This document shows, piece by piece, positions 12,928-22,192 of a stretch of 64,000 nucleotides of DNA (the stretch's first letter is position 1; the number at the start of each line of letters is the position of its first letter). The notes below the pieces were generated by a model. That model ran no database searches and was not told the DNA's origin. It was given only the letters and a program-made list of their open reading frames with translations. The stretch lies in the NCBI GenBank assembly GCA_963708165.1, contig OY970187.1, positions 1,302,001 to 1,366,000 of the forward strand, written 5' to 3'. The translations under genes were made by a program, and so were the position numbers. This DNA comes from Rubricoccus sp963708165. GTDB taxonomy: Bacteria; Bacteroidota; Rhodothermia; Rhodothermales; Rubricoccaceae.

Positions 12928-13797
12928 TCAGCGCGTGGGAGACCGGAGCGTAAGCACGCGCACCTCTGGCGGCACGCGGAAACGCACAGGCAGGATGCTC
13001 GTGCCCACGCCGGGGCTTACGAAGAGGTCCCGCCCGCCTTCTCGCACATGGCCGATGGCGTAGCGCTCTCCATGCTCCGAAGGAACGATAGGCCTCCCTA
13101 CGAGAGGCAGCGCCACCTGCCCGCCGTGCGTGTGGCCCGCGATGGTAAGCGCGACGCGGTTGGGCATCTCGACGAATACGTCCGGGTTGTGCGTGAACAC
13201 GAGCGGCCGAGCCGCTGGCGGGACGGCGGCGAGCGCGCGCCGGATGTCGTGCGGCGCTTCCCAAAAGTCACTGACGCCTACGAGCCAGAGCGTGTCGCGT
13301 TGTACAGGGAGCGCGGCGGCGGAGTCTTCGAGCACAGTCACGCCAGAGGCTTCCAAGGCGCGGATCACGCGCGGGCCGTCCAGCCACCAGTCGTGGTTGC
13401 CGAGCACGGCGAATGTGCCGAGCGGTGCGTCCAGGCCGGAGAGGATCTCGCTCGAGGCCTCTGGCGAGACGAAGCGCCCGCCGACGACGCCCTGAATGAC
13501 GAGGTCTCCCGCGATGAGGACGAGATCGGGACGGGCGGCATTGGTTTCGCGAACGACGCGTTCGAGGTTGCGGCGCCCGTTCCACGGCGAGCCGGTGTGG
13601 AGATCAGCCAGGACGGCGACGCGCAGGCCGTCCAGGTGAGTCGGCCATTTCTCCAGCGTCAGTGTCGTCTCGCGCACGCGGAGCGAGGCAGGCTCGAAGG
13701 CAAAGGCCCAGAGCGCGAGCACGACACCGAGCGCGAGCGTGACCCTGACGGCGAGACGCCAGCCGCGCCACGGACTCCTCTCCTTATGCAAGGGCAT
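12928..13797 (-). CDS. membrane-anchored metallophosphoesterase (YkuE/LpxG-like)
   Basis: 289 residues: one N-terminal transmembrane helix (about 14-34), then the five metallophosphoesterase motifs ADLHTGSP, GDLVIQG, GNHDWW, THNPD and GHTHGGQ, which supply the two-metal site. Homologues include YkuE and the UDP-diacylglucosamine hydrolase LpxG; the lipid-A role is possible but unproven. Its start overlaps the end of tmk by 14 nt, so the two are translationally coupled. Confidence 0.87.
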   Translation of the reverse strand: MPLHKERSPWRGWRLAVRVTLALGVVLALWAFAFEPASLRVRETTLTLEKWPTHLDGLRVAVLADLHTGSPWNGRRNLERVVRETNAARPDLVLIAGDLVIQGVVGGRFVSPEASSEILSGLDAPLGTFAVLGNHDWWLDGPRVIRALEASGVTVLEDSAAALPVQRDTLWLVGVSDFWEAPHDIRRALAAVPPAARPLVFTHNPDVFVEMPNRVALTIAGHTHGGQVALPLVGRPIVPSEHGERYAIGHVREGGRDLFVSPGVGTSILPVRFRVPPEVRVLTLRSPTR

Positions 13798-14389
13798 CGA
13801 GGTCTGCCAGGATCTGCGCGTGCAGCGCCTCTGGCGCGAGCGTGCCGTCGAGGACGAGGATGCGCTCGGGACTGCGGGCGGCGAGCGCGAGGTAGGCCAT
13901 CCGCACGCGGCGGTAAAAGGCGTCGCCAGAGGCCTCCATGCGGTCTGCCTGCTCTCCAGCGCGGCGCTGTGAGGCCACCGCCAGAGGCACGTCTATATAA
14001 TAGGTGCGCGCGGGCGCGAGGCCGCCGGTCACGAAGCCGTGGAAGGCGTCCAGCCATGCCTCGTCGGCGAGTCCTCGGCCGCCGCCCTGGTAGGCGGTCG
14101 TGGAGTCGTAGAACCGGTCGGCGATCACGGTCTCGCCAGAGGCCAGGGCGGGGCGGATGACTTGCTCCACGAGTTGCGCGCGCGCGGCGGAGAACAGCAG
14201 GAGCTCGGCGCGGTCCGCGATGGCGAGCGTGGGATCGAGCAGGAGCGCGCGGATGCGCTCGGGGAGGTCGGCGCCGCCGGGCTCGCGCACGCGGCGGACG
14301 GTCTGGCCTCTGGCGACAAGCGCCGCTTCCAGCAGGCCAACCTGCGTGCTTTTGCCGGAGCCGTCGATGCCTTCAAAGGAGACCAGCAC
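13784..14389 (-). CDS. tmk: thymidylate kinase
   Basis: 201 residues from a GTG start at 14387-14389. The frame stays open further upstream, but homology begins with VSFEGIDGSGKST (P-loop). DRFYDSTTAYQGGG is the conserved dTMP-binding DR[FY] region. The LID segment contains QRRAGEQADRMEA. The enzyme phosphorylates dTMP to dTDP. It is the first gene of the minus-strand run leading to pyrR, divergent from the TPR gene. Confidence 0.92.
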   Translation of the reverse strand: MLVSFEGIDGSGKSTQVGLLEAALVARGQTVRRVREPGGADLPERIRALLLDPTLAIADRAELLLFSAARAQLVEQVIRPALASGETVIADRFYDSTTAYQGGGRGLADEAWLDAFHGFVTGGLAPARTYYIDVPLAVASQRRAGEQADRMEASGDAFYRRVRMAYLALAARSPERILVLDGTLAPEALHAQILADLDALA

Positions 14390-14561
14390 AGTAGAACGGA
14401 GGGCAGAGGGGTTGCGTTTGTGCACCCTCCGCGAGCGGGGGCGCAAGAGGCGTCGAAACCCGCCGGTGCCCTGTCGTGGGCATTGCCTTCGGGTCGCGGC
14501 GCCGCCTATACTAGCCCCAGCCGATCCCTCGGGGTTCAGTACCCAGCACCAGCCGCAGCGC

Positions 14562-16004
14562 ATGTTCGACTACGACGACTTCGACGAGCCCATCGGGGAG
14601 GACGGCCTTCGCGAGATCGTGGAAGCGTATGAGCGCTCGCTCAGCGGCGAGGCGCCTTCCTATTTCGACAGCGATGCGCTGGAGGGTGTGGCAACGTACT
14701 ACTTCGAGGCCGCGCGCTTCGAGGATGCGCTGGGCGTGGTGGATCACCAGATCGACCAGGGAGCGCCATCGTCTGATACGTGGATGCGGCGCGGCGTGCT
14801 GCTCAACCACCTGGAGCGGCACGAGGAGGCCCTGGAGGCCTACAACCAGTCGCTCGCGCTCAACCCGATCGACACCGAAACGCTCATCAACCGCGGCATT
14901 ACGCTGGACACCCTCGGCCGCGCCGATGAGGCGCTGGACGATTACGACCGCGCGCTAGAGGTCGACCCGTCGATGGGCGACGCGCACTTCAACCGCGGCA
15001 TCGCGTTCGAGAAGATGAGCCAGTTCGAGCTGGCCGCCGAGGCTCTCGAAACGTGCGCCGAGCGCGACCCGGAGCACCCCGAGGTGTGGTACGAACTCGG
15101 GTATTGCTACGACCAACTGGACCGCCTGGAGGACGCCATCGAGGCGTACGACAAACAGATCGACATCGACCCGTACGCGCACAACGCGTGGTACAACCGC
15201 GGGATCGTGCTCAACCGCCTGGGCCGTTTCCAGGAATCCGTCGCGTCGTACGACTATGCCGTGCTCATCGTGGACGACTTCGCGTCGGCGTGGTACAACC
15301 GCGGAAACGCGCTCGCGAACGTAGGCGACCCGGTCGGCGCCATCGAGAGCTACCTCAAGGTGCTGGAGTATGAGGACGGGGACGCCGCGACCTACTACAA
15401 CCTCGGGATCGCCTACGACGAGATGGGCGACCACAAAACCGCCTCCGACTACTTCCGCCGCGCAATCGCAGACGACCCGACGTACGCCGACGCTCACTAC
15501 GGCCTGGGGTGCGCCCTGGACGCTCAGGCCGATTACGACGCTGCCCTCGCCTCGTTTGCAGAGGCCCTCCGTCTTCAGCCCAAAGAGGCCGAATACTGGC
15601 ATGCCCGCGCCGACGCCGAATACAACGCCGGTCGCATCGCAGAATCGTTGCGCTCCTACGCACGCACCGTCCACCTCGCGCCGACCAACGTAGACGCCTG
15701 GATGGACCTCGCCGAGACACGTCTCGAAGCAGGCCAGTCTGCCGAGGCTCTCGCGGCCTACGCCCACGTCCTGCGCCTCGACCCGACGTCGCCAGAGGCG
15801 CACTTCCGCCAGGCCGTCGCGCTGGCAGCCGTAGGACAGCGCGAGAGCGCGGCCCGCTCCCTGCACCGTGCCGCCGAGCTCGACCCCGAGCGCGCCGACG
15901 AGATGCGCCGCGCCTACCGAGACCTCTGGCGCGACCCGCGCGCGGGCAGCCTTCGTGGCGGCAACCTGCCAGGGCTTCCCGGCCTCTCGGAGGACGAGCG
16001 GTAG
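14562..16004 (+). CDS. tetratricopeptide-repeat protein
   Basis: 480 residues, almost entirely TPR. After an acidic N-terminus (MFDYDDFDEP) there are about eleven 34-residue repeats with the W-LG-Y-A-F-A-P pattern, for example DAWMDLAETRLEAGQSAEAL. It has no signal peptide or enzyme domain, so it is probably a cytoplasmic scaffold. Similar long acidic TPR proteins are common in Bacteroidota, with no fixed role. The tract is unusually poor in the iterated motif until its last third. Confidence 0.88.
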   Translation: MFDYDDFDEPIGEDGLREIVEAYERSLSGEAPSYFDSDALEGVATYYFEAARFEDALGVVDHQIDQGAPSSDTWMRRGVLLNHLERHEEALEAYNQSLALNPIDTETLINRGITLDTLGRADEALDDYDRALEVDPSMGDAHFNRGIAFEKMSQFELAAEALETCAERDPEHPEVWYELGYCYDQLDRLEDAIEAYDKQIDIDPYAHNAWYNRGIVLNRLGRFQESVASYDYAVLIVDDFASAWYNRGNALANVGDPVGAIESYLKVLEYEDGDAATYYNLGIAYDEMGDHKTASDYFRRAIADDPTYADAHYGLGCALDAQADYDAALASFAEALRLQPKEAEYWHARADAEYNAGRIAESLRSYARTVHLAPTNVDAWMDLAETRLEAGQSAEALAAYAHVLRLDPTSPEAHFRQAVALAAVGQRESAARSLHRAAELDPERADEMRRAYRDLWRDPRAGSLRGGNLPGLPGLSEDER

Positions 16005-16006
16005 AG

Positions 16007-16030
16007 CGCCGGTTGGAAGACCGGCGGCCG
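16007..16030. repeat. GC-rich hairpin after the TPR gene
   Basis: Arms GCCGGT and ACCGGC around TGGAAG just after the stop codon at 16004. No T-tract follows. Possibly a 3' stabilising structure or a terminator variant. Confidence 0.35.
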
Positions 16031-16205
16031 GGCGTGCCTCTGGCGGTTGTGTCGTGAAAAGGTGCGCAGGTTGAAACGCGGGCAGGTTTGGGTGCTGAGA
16101 CGTGTCTCGTGTCCGCCTCTGGTGCCACACCCCGACCACGCCAGAAGCCTCTGGCGGAACGTCTCCGCGCACATCGGTACAAGCGGTCTCCCTCCCTCCG
16201 TTTCT

Positions 16206-17033
16206 GTGGCAGGCCTTGTCGTTTTGCTCGGCGCGCGCGTCGAGCACTCCCTTTCCCCCGCGTTGCACAACGCCGCGTTCCGAGCGCAGGGCCTAGACCT
16301 CGTCTACGCCGCGTGCTCGGTCGCGCCAGAGGCTCTGACCAGCGCCGTGAGTGGCCTGCACGCGCTCGGAGCACGGGGCGCCAACGTCACCATCCCGCAC
16401 AAGCAGGCCGTGCTCGCGATGGCCGAGCGCGTGTCGCCAGAAGCCGAAGCCGTCGGCGCCGCCAACACGCTCGTGCGGACGGAGACGGGTTGGCACGCGC
16501 ACAACACCGACGTGGCGGGCTTCCTCACGCCTCTGGCGGAGGCAGACCTGCGCGGCGCCGAGATGACGGTCCTGGGCGCAGGCGGCGCAGCACGCGCCGT
16601 CGTTTACGCGCTGCTCACGCGGTTCGCACCGTCGCGCCTCACCGTCGCGAGCCGCCGCGTGGGACAGGCCGAGGCGCTCGCGCAGGACCTCGCGCCGCAC
16701 GACGCCAGAGGCGTCCTCCAGACTGTGCCTCTGGCGAAGGCCCCGACCGCGCGGCTCGTCGTCAACTGCACGCCGCTGGGCATGGTGGGCATGGAAGACC
16801 TGACACCGCACGCCTCTGGCGCGATGGGACAAGGGCAGATCGCGTACGACCTGGTCTACCGTCCCAGTCAAACGCGCTTCATGCGCGACGCGCTCGCGCA
16901 CGGCGCCGAGGTCATCGGCGGGCTGCCGATGCTCGTCGGGCAGGCCGCCGAGTCCTACAAGCTCTGGACCGGGCGCGATATGCCGACCGACATCGCGCGC
17001 CGCGCTGCTCTCGACGTTCTCTCTCACTCCTAG
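16206..17033 (+). CDS. aroE: shikimate dehydrogenase
   Basis: About 275 residues from GTG at 16206, just upstream of the conserved N-terminal GARVEHSLSPALHN that binds shikimate. NVTIPHK and HNTDVAGF (catalytic Lys and Asp) and the NADP-binding GAGGAARAVVYAL follow, then NCTPLGM near the end. It reduces 3-dehydroshikimate in aromatic amino-acid synthesis. The frame stays open upstream to 16047, but those residues look unlike AroE. Confidence 0.9.
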   Translation: MAGLVVLLGARVEHSLSPALHNAAFRAQGLDLVYAACSVAPEALTSAVSGLHALGARGANVTIPHKQAVLAMAERVSPEAEAVGAANTLVRTETGWHAHNTDVAGFLTPLAEADLRGAEMTVLGAGGAARAVVYALLTRFAPSRLTVASRRVGQAEALAQDLAPHDARGVLQTVPLAKAPTARLVVNCTPLGMVGMEDLTPHASGAMGQGQIAYDLVYRPSQTRFMRDALAHGAEVIGGLPMLVGQAAESYKLWTGRDMPTDIARRAALDVLSHS

Positions 17034-17083
17034 CCTCTGGCGGCCCGCCCTGAGCGCAGCCGAACGCGCCAGAGGCCCTAGCC

Positions 17084-17776
17084 ATGACCGACTCCATCCT
17101 CACGCCCTCCGTCTTCAACGACTTGGACGGCATCGTCGCGGGTTTTACCACGCGCAGCTTTTCCCCCGCCGACGAACCGCGCGAGGCGACGCGCCAGAGG
17201 CTGCAAGAGCAGACCGGCTTCGCGCACGTCGCGTCCGTGGGACAGGTACACCGCGCAGACGTGGCGACCGTAGCCGAAGGCGGGCACACGCCCGAGCACG
17301 ACGGACTGGTGACGGACCGCGCCGGGTTGCTTCTCACGACAATAGCTGCAGACTGTGCACTGGTGCTGTTCGCCGATCCTGCCTCTGGCGTACTTGGCGC
17401 GTGCCACAGCGGGTGGCGCGGGACGGTCGCAGGAATCGTCGCGCAGACCGTCGGCGCGATGGAAGCGCTGGGTGCCGACGCCAGAGGCATGCGCGCCTAT
17501 GTCGCGCCGTGCATCTCGGCCGAGCGCTTCGAGGTGGGCGAAGAGGTCGCGGCGCAGTTCGCGCCCGAGGTGGTGCAGCGCCGCGAGGACTGGCCGCGTC
17601 CGCACGTGGATCTGAAGGCAGAGCTCTCGCGGCAGTTGCAGGCACTCGGCGTCGCCGACGCGCGCACCGAGATCGCCTCGGGCTGCACGATGACCGAGAC
17701 CGACCGCTACTACTCGTACCGCGCCGAGGGCGGCACACCGGGCCGGATGCTCGGCTTTATCGGCCGCCGCGCCTGA
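17084..17776 (+). CDS. YfiH/PgeF-family (laccase-domain) protein
   Basis: 230 residues, the normal size of the family. Zinc-site motifs are QVHRADV, the signature CHSGWRGTV and APCISAERFEVG. Members have been described as purine nucleoside phosphorylases/adenosine deaminases and, in E. coli, as the peptidoglycan editing factor PgeF; I cannot choose between these roles. The stop codon is followed immediately by a perfect 18-bp motif palindrome (17777-17794). Confidence 0.88.
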   Translation: MTDSILTPSVFNDLDGIVAGFTTRSFSPADEPREATRQRLQEQTGFAHVASVGQVHRADVATVAEGGHTPEHDGLVTDRAGLLLTTIAADCALVLFADPASGVLGACHSGWRGTVAGIVAQTVGAMEALGADARGMRAYVAPCISAERFEVGEEVAAQFAPEVVQRREDWPRPHVDLKAELSRQLQALGVADARTEIASGCTMTETDRYYSYRAEGGTPGRMLGFIGRRA

Positions 17777-17794
17777 GCCTCTGGCGCCAGAGGC
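17777..17794. repeat. 18-bp palindrome of the hyper-iterated motif
   Basis: GCCTCTGGCGCCAGAGGC begins at the first base after a TGA stop codon. Confidence 0.9.
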
Positions 17795-18042
17795 AAGGAT
17801 TCGGCAGCACGAACGCGCCTGAGTGGAATCGTCAGAGACGAGCGCCGCCCACCCAGACCCTCATCCCGACGGAGCCTGCGACGAGAAATATCCCGAGTTC
17901 TGCTGCTGTAGCGGCCTTGCCAGAAGCACACCCCGCCAGAGGCCTCTGGCGGCACCTGCGCGCGCGCTGCGGTCTGCTATCTTTGCCGCAGAACAACAAT
18001 GCGGCCGGGCACTTACGATCGCGCCCGGTCCCACCCTATCCG

Positions 18043-19851
18043 ATGGACTTGGACGCCACCTCAGGTGACGCGACGACCGCCCCTGCGTTAGACACAGCAC
18101 CTTCCACCCCCGATGTAGACGCCAGCGACTTCCGCTGGACCCTGCTCCCTGTCGACGACGAAGCGCACGTCGCAACCATCGCGACACAACTCAACGACCT
18201 GCCCGTGCCTCTGGCGCGGTCGCTCGTGCTCCGCGGCGTGGACTCGTTCGATGGCGCGAGAACGTTTTTCCGGCCCGACATCACGCGCCTGCACGATCCG
18301 TTCGAGATGCGCGACATGGACAGCGCCGCCGACCGGATTCTACAGGCGGTCGAGAGCAAAGAGCACGTCATGGTCTACGGCGACTACGACGTAGACGGCA
18401 CGACGAGCACGGCGATGCTCATCACGTTTTTCGAGTCCATCGGGCTCCAGTCGTCCTTCTTCATTCCCAACCGCTTTACGCACGGCTACGGCCTGAGCCG
18501 CTTCGGCGTAGATGAAGCTGTCGCCAGAGGCGTCTCGCTGATCGTCGCCATCGACTGCGGCATCACGGCCAACGCCGAGGCTGCGTACATCCGCCAGCAG
18601 GGCCTGGATCTCATCATCTGCGACCACCACACCGCAGGCGACGAGCTTCCGGTCGCGACGGCCGTCCTGGACCCCAAGCGCCCCGACTGCGATTACCCGT
18701 TCGACGGGCTCAGCGGTTGCGGCGTGGGATACAAACTCATCCAGGCCGTGCTGGAGCGCATGGGCCTCCCGCCAGAGGACGCGCACTGCTACCTGGACCT
18801 TGTCGCGGTCTCCACCGCGAGCGACATCGTGCCGATGATTGGGGAGAACCGCATCCTGATGCGCGAGGGACTTCGCCAACTGTGCGACAACCCTCGCCTC
18901 GGTCTCGCGGCGCTGGCGCAGCGCGCAGGCCTGGACCTGACGTGCTGCACGTCGTCCAAGATTGTCTTCCAGCTTGGGCCACGGATCAACGCCGCCGGGC
19001 GTATCGCCGACGCGTCGATGGCCGCCGAGCTTCTGGCGTCGCGCGACGCCTCGCACGCGCAGCGGCTCGTGGACGAGATCGAGGAACTCAACCTGCAGCG
19101 CCGCGAGCTCGACCGCGAAACCCGCGACGAAGCCCTGCTCATCGCGGAGCGCTTGATGGAAGACGATCCGGTCGCGCTCGTGGTCTACAAAGAGGGCTGG
19201 CACCCGGGCGTGATCGGCATCACGGCCTCTCGCGTGGCCGAGAAGTTCCACCGCCCGACGATCCTGCTCACCTCGCGTGACGGCAAAACTGCCAAAGGCT
19301 CGGCGCGAAGCGTCAAAGGTATTTCGATCTACAACGCCCTCGCGCAGTGCTCAGACTTGCTCGACCGCTTTGGCGGCCACGCCTTCGCGGCAGGCCTCGC
19401 GCTGCCCGTCGAGTTGATCCCGGAGCTTCGCCAGAGGCTGCAACCCGCCGTCCAGGGTTCGCTCGACGTCGATGGCCTGGTGCCCGAGATCGAGCTCGAT
19501 GCCACACTCGACCTCCGCGACGTGAGCACCCGCTTCTGGCGCGTGCTCCAGCAGTTCGGGCCGCACGGGCCGGACAACCTGCGGCCGGTCTTCTGGGGTC
19601 AGAACCTCCGCGTCGTGGGCCAACCGACCAAGGTGGGCCACGAGAAGCAACACCTCCGCTTTAGAGTCGCGCAGATCGACGGCGGGCCCACGTTCCCGGT
19701 CATCGGCTTCAACCTGGGCGAGCGCTACGAGACGGCGCTGGCGAGCATCCGCCGCGGGAGGCCCATGGAGGTCGCGTTTCAGCTCGACGAGAACACGTGG
19801 AAGGGCCGCACCACGCTCCAGCTCCGCGCCAAAGACCTGCGCCTGAGCTAG
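18043..19851 (+). CDS. recJ: single-stranded-DNA exonuclease RecJ
   Basis: 602 residues. DHH phosphoesterase motifs appear in order: YGDYDVDGTTST, IAIDCGITA, CDHHTAGDELP and STASDIVPM. The DHHA1 domain carries GHAFAAGLAL, and a C-terminal OB-fold ends with LQLRAKDL. RecJ degrades 5' single-stranded ends in RecF recombination and mismatch repair. The ATG at 18043 begins an acidic linker of about 30 residues before the conserved region. Length fits bacterial RecJ. Confidence 0.93.
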   Translation: MDLDATSGDATTAPALDTAPSTPDVDASDFRWTLLPVDDEAHVATIATQLNDLPVPLARSLVLRGVDSFDGARTFFRPDITRLHDPFEMRDMDSAADRILQAVESKEHVMVYGDYDVDGTTSTAMLITFFESIGLQSSFFIPNRFTHGYGLSRFGVDEAVARGVSLIVAIDCGITANAEAAYIRQQGLDLIICDHHTAGDELPVATAVLDPKRPDCDYPFDGLSGCGVGYKLIQAVLERMGLPPEDAHCYLDLVAVSTASDIVPMIGENRILMREGLRQLCDNPRLGLAALAQRAGLDLTCCTSSKIVFQLGPRINAAGRIADASMAAELLASRDASHAQRLVDEIEELNLQRRELDRETRDEALLIAERLMEDDPVALVVYKEGWHPGVIGITASRVAEKFHRPTILLTSRDGKTAKGSARSVKGISIYNALAQCSDLLDRFGGHAFAAGLALPVELIPELRQRLQPAVQGSLDVDGLVPEIELDATLDLRDVSTRFWRVLQQFGPHGPDNLRPVFWGQNLRVVGQPTKVGHEKQHLRFRVAQIDGGPTFPVIGFNLGERYETALASIRRGRPMEVAFQLDENTWKGRTTLQLRAKDLRLS

Positions 19852-20128
19852 GCCCTGGTGCCAAGGGCATGTAAAAATGCCCCCATGCCGCGGCGGCGGC
19901 TTGCCACCCAGCGCTCCATTAGCGCGACGATTCGCGAACCGCCAAGCTCATCCAACGCAAGCAGATAGCCTCTGGCGCACGGAGACGAGCGGGAGGTCGA
20001 GTAGGAGAAACGCCTATTCAGGGACGTGGGAGAACCAACACTCGCCAGAGGCGCGTTTGGACACCTCTACGCGGCGCTTCGCGGTACAGCCTCGGGCGCC
20101 ACTCTGTTTGTTCCGTTTCTCATGCTCC

Positions 20129-20842
20129 ATGTCTCAACTCGACCGCCTCACTGAGGACCTCGACGCCGCCCCCACAGGCACCAGCCGTCGCGACTTCTTC
20201 CGCCGCGCGGGCTTTGGCCTCGGCGCCATCGCCGCCGCCTCCACGCTTCAAGGCTGCGACTCCAACGATCCCGTTGATGACAACGATGTCGTCCTGGACT
20301 TCTCCAACGACTTCGGCGTGCTCAACTTCGCATATGCGCTAGAGCAACTCGAAGCCGCATTCTACGCCGCCGTCGTCGGTGCTAGCGGCTTCGGCAACAC
20401 GTTCTCCTCTGGCGAGCAGTCCATCATGCGGGACCTCGCCGCGCACGAGGCCATCCACCGCGACTTTTTCGAGGCCGCCATCATGGGCGCCAACGGCACG
20501 CCGATTCCGGACCTCACGCCCAACTTCGATACCGTCGATTTCTCTAGCCGCGCCAATGTGCTGGCCGTGGCGCAGACGTTCGAGGACCTCGGCGTGAGCG
20601 CGTACAACGGCGCCGGTCGCCTAATCGAGAGCGACGCGTACCTCACGCTCGCGGGCAAGATCGTCTCCGTTGAGGCTCGTCACGCATCGGTTATTGCCGG
20701 GCTGATCACGCCCAACTCAATTGCGTCTGACGGACAGATCGATCCGAACACTGGCCTGGACCGAGCGCGGATGCCACGAGAGGTGCTGCAGCTCGCAGCT
20801 CCGTTCATCGATGACACCATCGTCGTTCGCAATCTCTCCTAA
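20129..20842 (+). CDS. Tat-exported ferritin-like lipoprotein
   Basis: 237 residues. A twin-arginine signal (SRRDFFRRAGFG) runs into a lipobox LQGC, so the protein is probably exported folded and lipid-anchored. The mature part is a ferritin-like four-helix bundle with Glu/His positions in ALEQLEAAF, AAHEAIHRDFFEAA and SVEARHASVI. The family includes plant desiccation-related proteins, and iron or oxidant handling is a guess. It is paired with the next gene, 42 nt away, which encodes a paralogue. Confidence 0.85.
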   Translation: MSQLDRLTEDLDAAPTGTSRRDFFRRAGFGLGAIAAASTLQGCDSNDPVDDNDVVLDFSNDFGVLNFAYALEQLEAAFYAAVVGASGFGNTFSSGEQSIMRDLAAHEAIHRDFFEAAIMGANGTPIPDLTPNFDTVDFSSRANVLAVAQTFEDLGVSAYNGAGRLIESDAYLTLAGKIVSVEARHASVIAGLITPNSIASDGQIDPNTGLDRARMPREVLQLAAPFIDDTIVVRNLS

Positions 20843-20884
20843 GCCGAGCTGCTACCGCTCTGACGACTCTACGACTTCCATACC

Positions 20885-21700
20885 ATGACTGACTTTCTCC
20901 AAGACATCAGCGGACTGGCCGACGCGACAAGCTCGCGCCGCGACGCCCTCCGCAAGGGTGCAGGCATCGGCCTTGCGGCCGCGTTTGCCTCCATCCCGTT
21001 TCTCAAGCCGGGCCGCGCGATGGCGCAGTCCACCGAAGGCGACTTCGGCATCCTCAACTACGCGCTCACGCTCGAATACCTGGAGCGCTCGTTCTACCGC
21101 CAGGCCAATGACACCGGCCTAATCCCGAGCAACGTGTCGCCGCTGTTCGACACCATCCGCGAGGATGAGGAGCAGCACGTGGTTCTACTCCGTGGCGCGA
21201 TCAACGACGCCGGCGGAACGCCCGTCCAGTACACCGACAGCGACTTCACCTTCGACGCTTTTCTGGGCAGCTACGCAAACATCCGCACGCTCGCGCAAGG
21301 CCTCGAAGACACGGGCGTCCGCGCCTACAAGGGGCAGGCGGCCGCGATCACGAACAAGGACTACCTCACGGTTGCCCTTCAGATCCACTCCGTCGAGGCC
21401 CGCCACGCGGCAGCCATCCGCCTGCTCAACGGCAATCAGGGCTGGATCAACGGCGGCCAAGCCAATGCCGATGGGACAGCCATTGAGGCCGTGTACGGTG
21501 CAGGCTCGCCCGCGTCGCAGTTCCCCGCAGAGGAAAACGCGACGCAAGGTGGCATCAACCTCTCGACGGCTTCTGGTTTTGGCGGCTACACGTCCGCTCA
21601 GATCTCGGCCGCCTTCGACGAGCCGCTTGACATGACGACGGTCAACACCATCGCGGGCCAGTTCATCACCGGCGAGGAGGGAGACGGAGAGGAGGACTGA
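20885..21700 (+). CDS. Tat-exported ferritin-like protein
   Basis: 271 residues. The Tat signal (SSRRDALRKGAGIG) ends at an AMA-Q type cleavage site without a lipobox, so the product should be soluble in the periplasm. The ferritin-like helices match the upstream paralogue: TLEYLERSFYRQA, REDEEQHVVLLRG and SVEARHAAAIR. The C-terminus adds an acidic tail ending EEGDGEED. The pair probably forms one envelope complex. Confidence 0.85.
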   Translation: MTDFLQDISGLADATSSRRDALRKGAGIGLAAAFASIPFLKPGRAMAQSTEGDFGILNYALTLEYLERSFYRQANDTGLIPSNVSPLFDTIREDEEQHVVLLRGAINDAGGTPVQYTDSDFTFDAFLGSYANIRTLAQGLEDTGVRAYKGQAAAITNKDYLTVALQIHSVEARHAAAIRLLNGNQGWINGGQANADGTAIEAVYGAGSPASQFPAEENATQGGINLSTASGFGGYTSAQISAAFDEPLDMTTVNTIAGQFITGEEGDGEED

Positions 21701-21725
21701 CCCTTCCCGCGTCTCGTACGCCATG

Positions 21726-21764
21726 CGCGCCCGGTGCCTCCTCTGGCGCCGGGCGCGTTTTTTT
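21726..21764 (+). terminator. rho-independent terminator after the ferritin-like pair
   Basis: Perfect 9-bp arms (21726-21734 and 21749-21757) followed by seven Ts. The loop contains a copy of the iterated motif. Confidence 0.88.
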
Positions 21765-21829
21765 GGCTCTGGCGCGCGGCCTCTGGCGCCAGAGGCGCCG
21801 AACTGCACCGTCGGCGTAGCGCAGTAGGC

Positions 21830-21847
21830 CGCCAGAGGCCTCTGGCG
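21830..21847. repeat. 18-bp palindrome (CGCCAGAGG-first orientation)
   Basis: CGCCAGAGGCCTCTGGCG abuts the stop codon of the minus-strand gene starting at 22063. Another palindrome lies at 21779-21796. Confidence 0.9.
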
Positions 21848-22063
21848 CTACGCCTTGCTGAGCTCGCTCTCGGACTTGAGCACGCGGTCGCCGTCCTCCT
21901 GCTCGATGAGGTAGGCAGGCTCGTCCTCGGTCGCGTCGCGCGTGACCTCGGTGCCCTTGATGGTGCGCGTCACCTCGCTGGTGAACGATTCCTGGACGGT
22001 GCCCTCGGCGGTGCCGGAGCCCCAGTTCCACTGTACGCGGTCGCCTTTGCTGAACTGTGCCAT
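21848..22063 (-). CDS. DUF2945-family small protein
   Basis: 71 residues. The typical opening FSKGDRVQWNWGSGTAEGTVQ and the strands VTRTIKGTEVTRDATEDEPAYLI mark the DUF2945 (HVA1-type, Tudor-like) family, found across bacteria and fungi with unclear role. It is soluble and basic-acidic mixed. Transcribed towards the ferritin-like pair, it shares the terminator-rich gap with them. Confidence 0.85.
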   Translation of the reverse strand: MAQFSKGDRVQWNWGSGTAEGTVQESFTSEVTRTIKGTEVTRDATEDEPAYLIEQEDGDRVLKSESELSKA

Positions 22064-22082
22064 GATGCGGGGATGGGAAAGG

Positions 22083-22112
22083 AGAAAGGGGCACCCGCTA
22101 CCGAGTGCCCCT
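22083..22112 (-). terminator. terminator hairpin downstream of the subtilase gene
   Basis: Perfect 10-bp arms AAAGGGGCAC and GTGCCCCTTT. On the minus strand the stem is followed by TTTCTCCTTT, which fits termination of the subtilase message before the DUF2945 gene. Confidence 0.65.
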
Positions 22113-22192
22113 TTGCATCGTTCCGGATCGTGCCGCCTCTGGCGCCAGAGTGTGAACCCTGTCTCGCCAGAGGCCTCTGGCGACGCCGCGTG

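Noticed and set aside
14955..16374. Very long minus-strand frames opposite the TPR gene
   Set aside because: Antisense shadows of a repetitive GC-rich gene; no recognisable domain.
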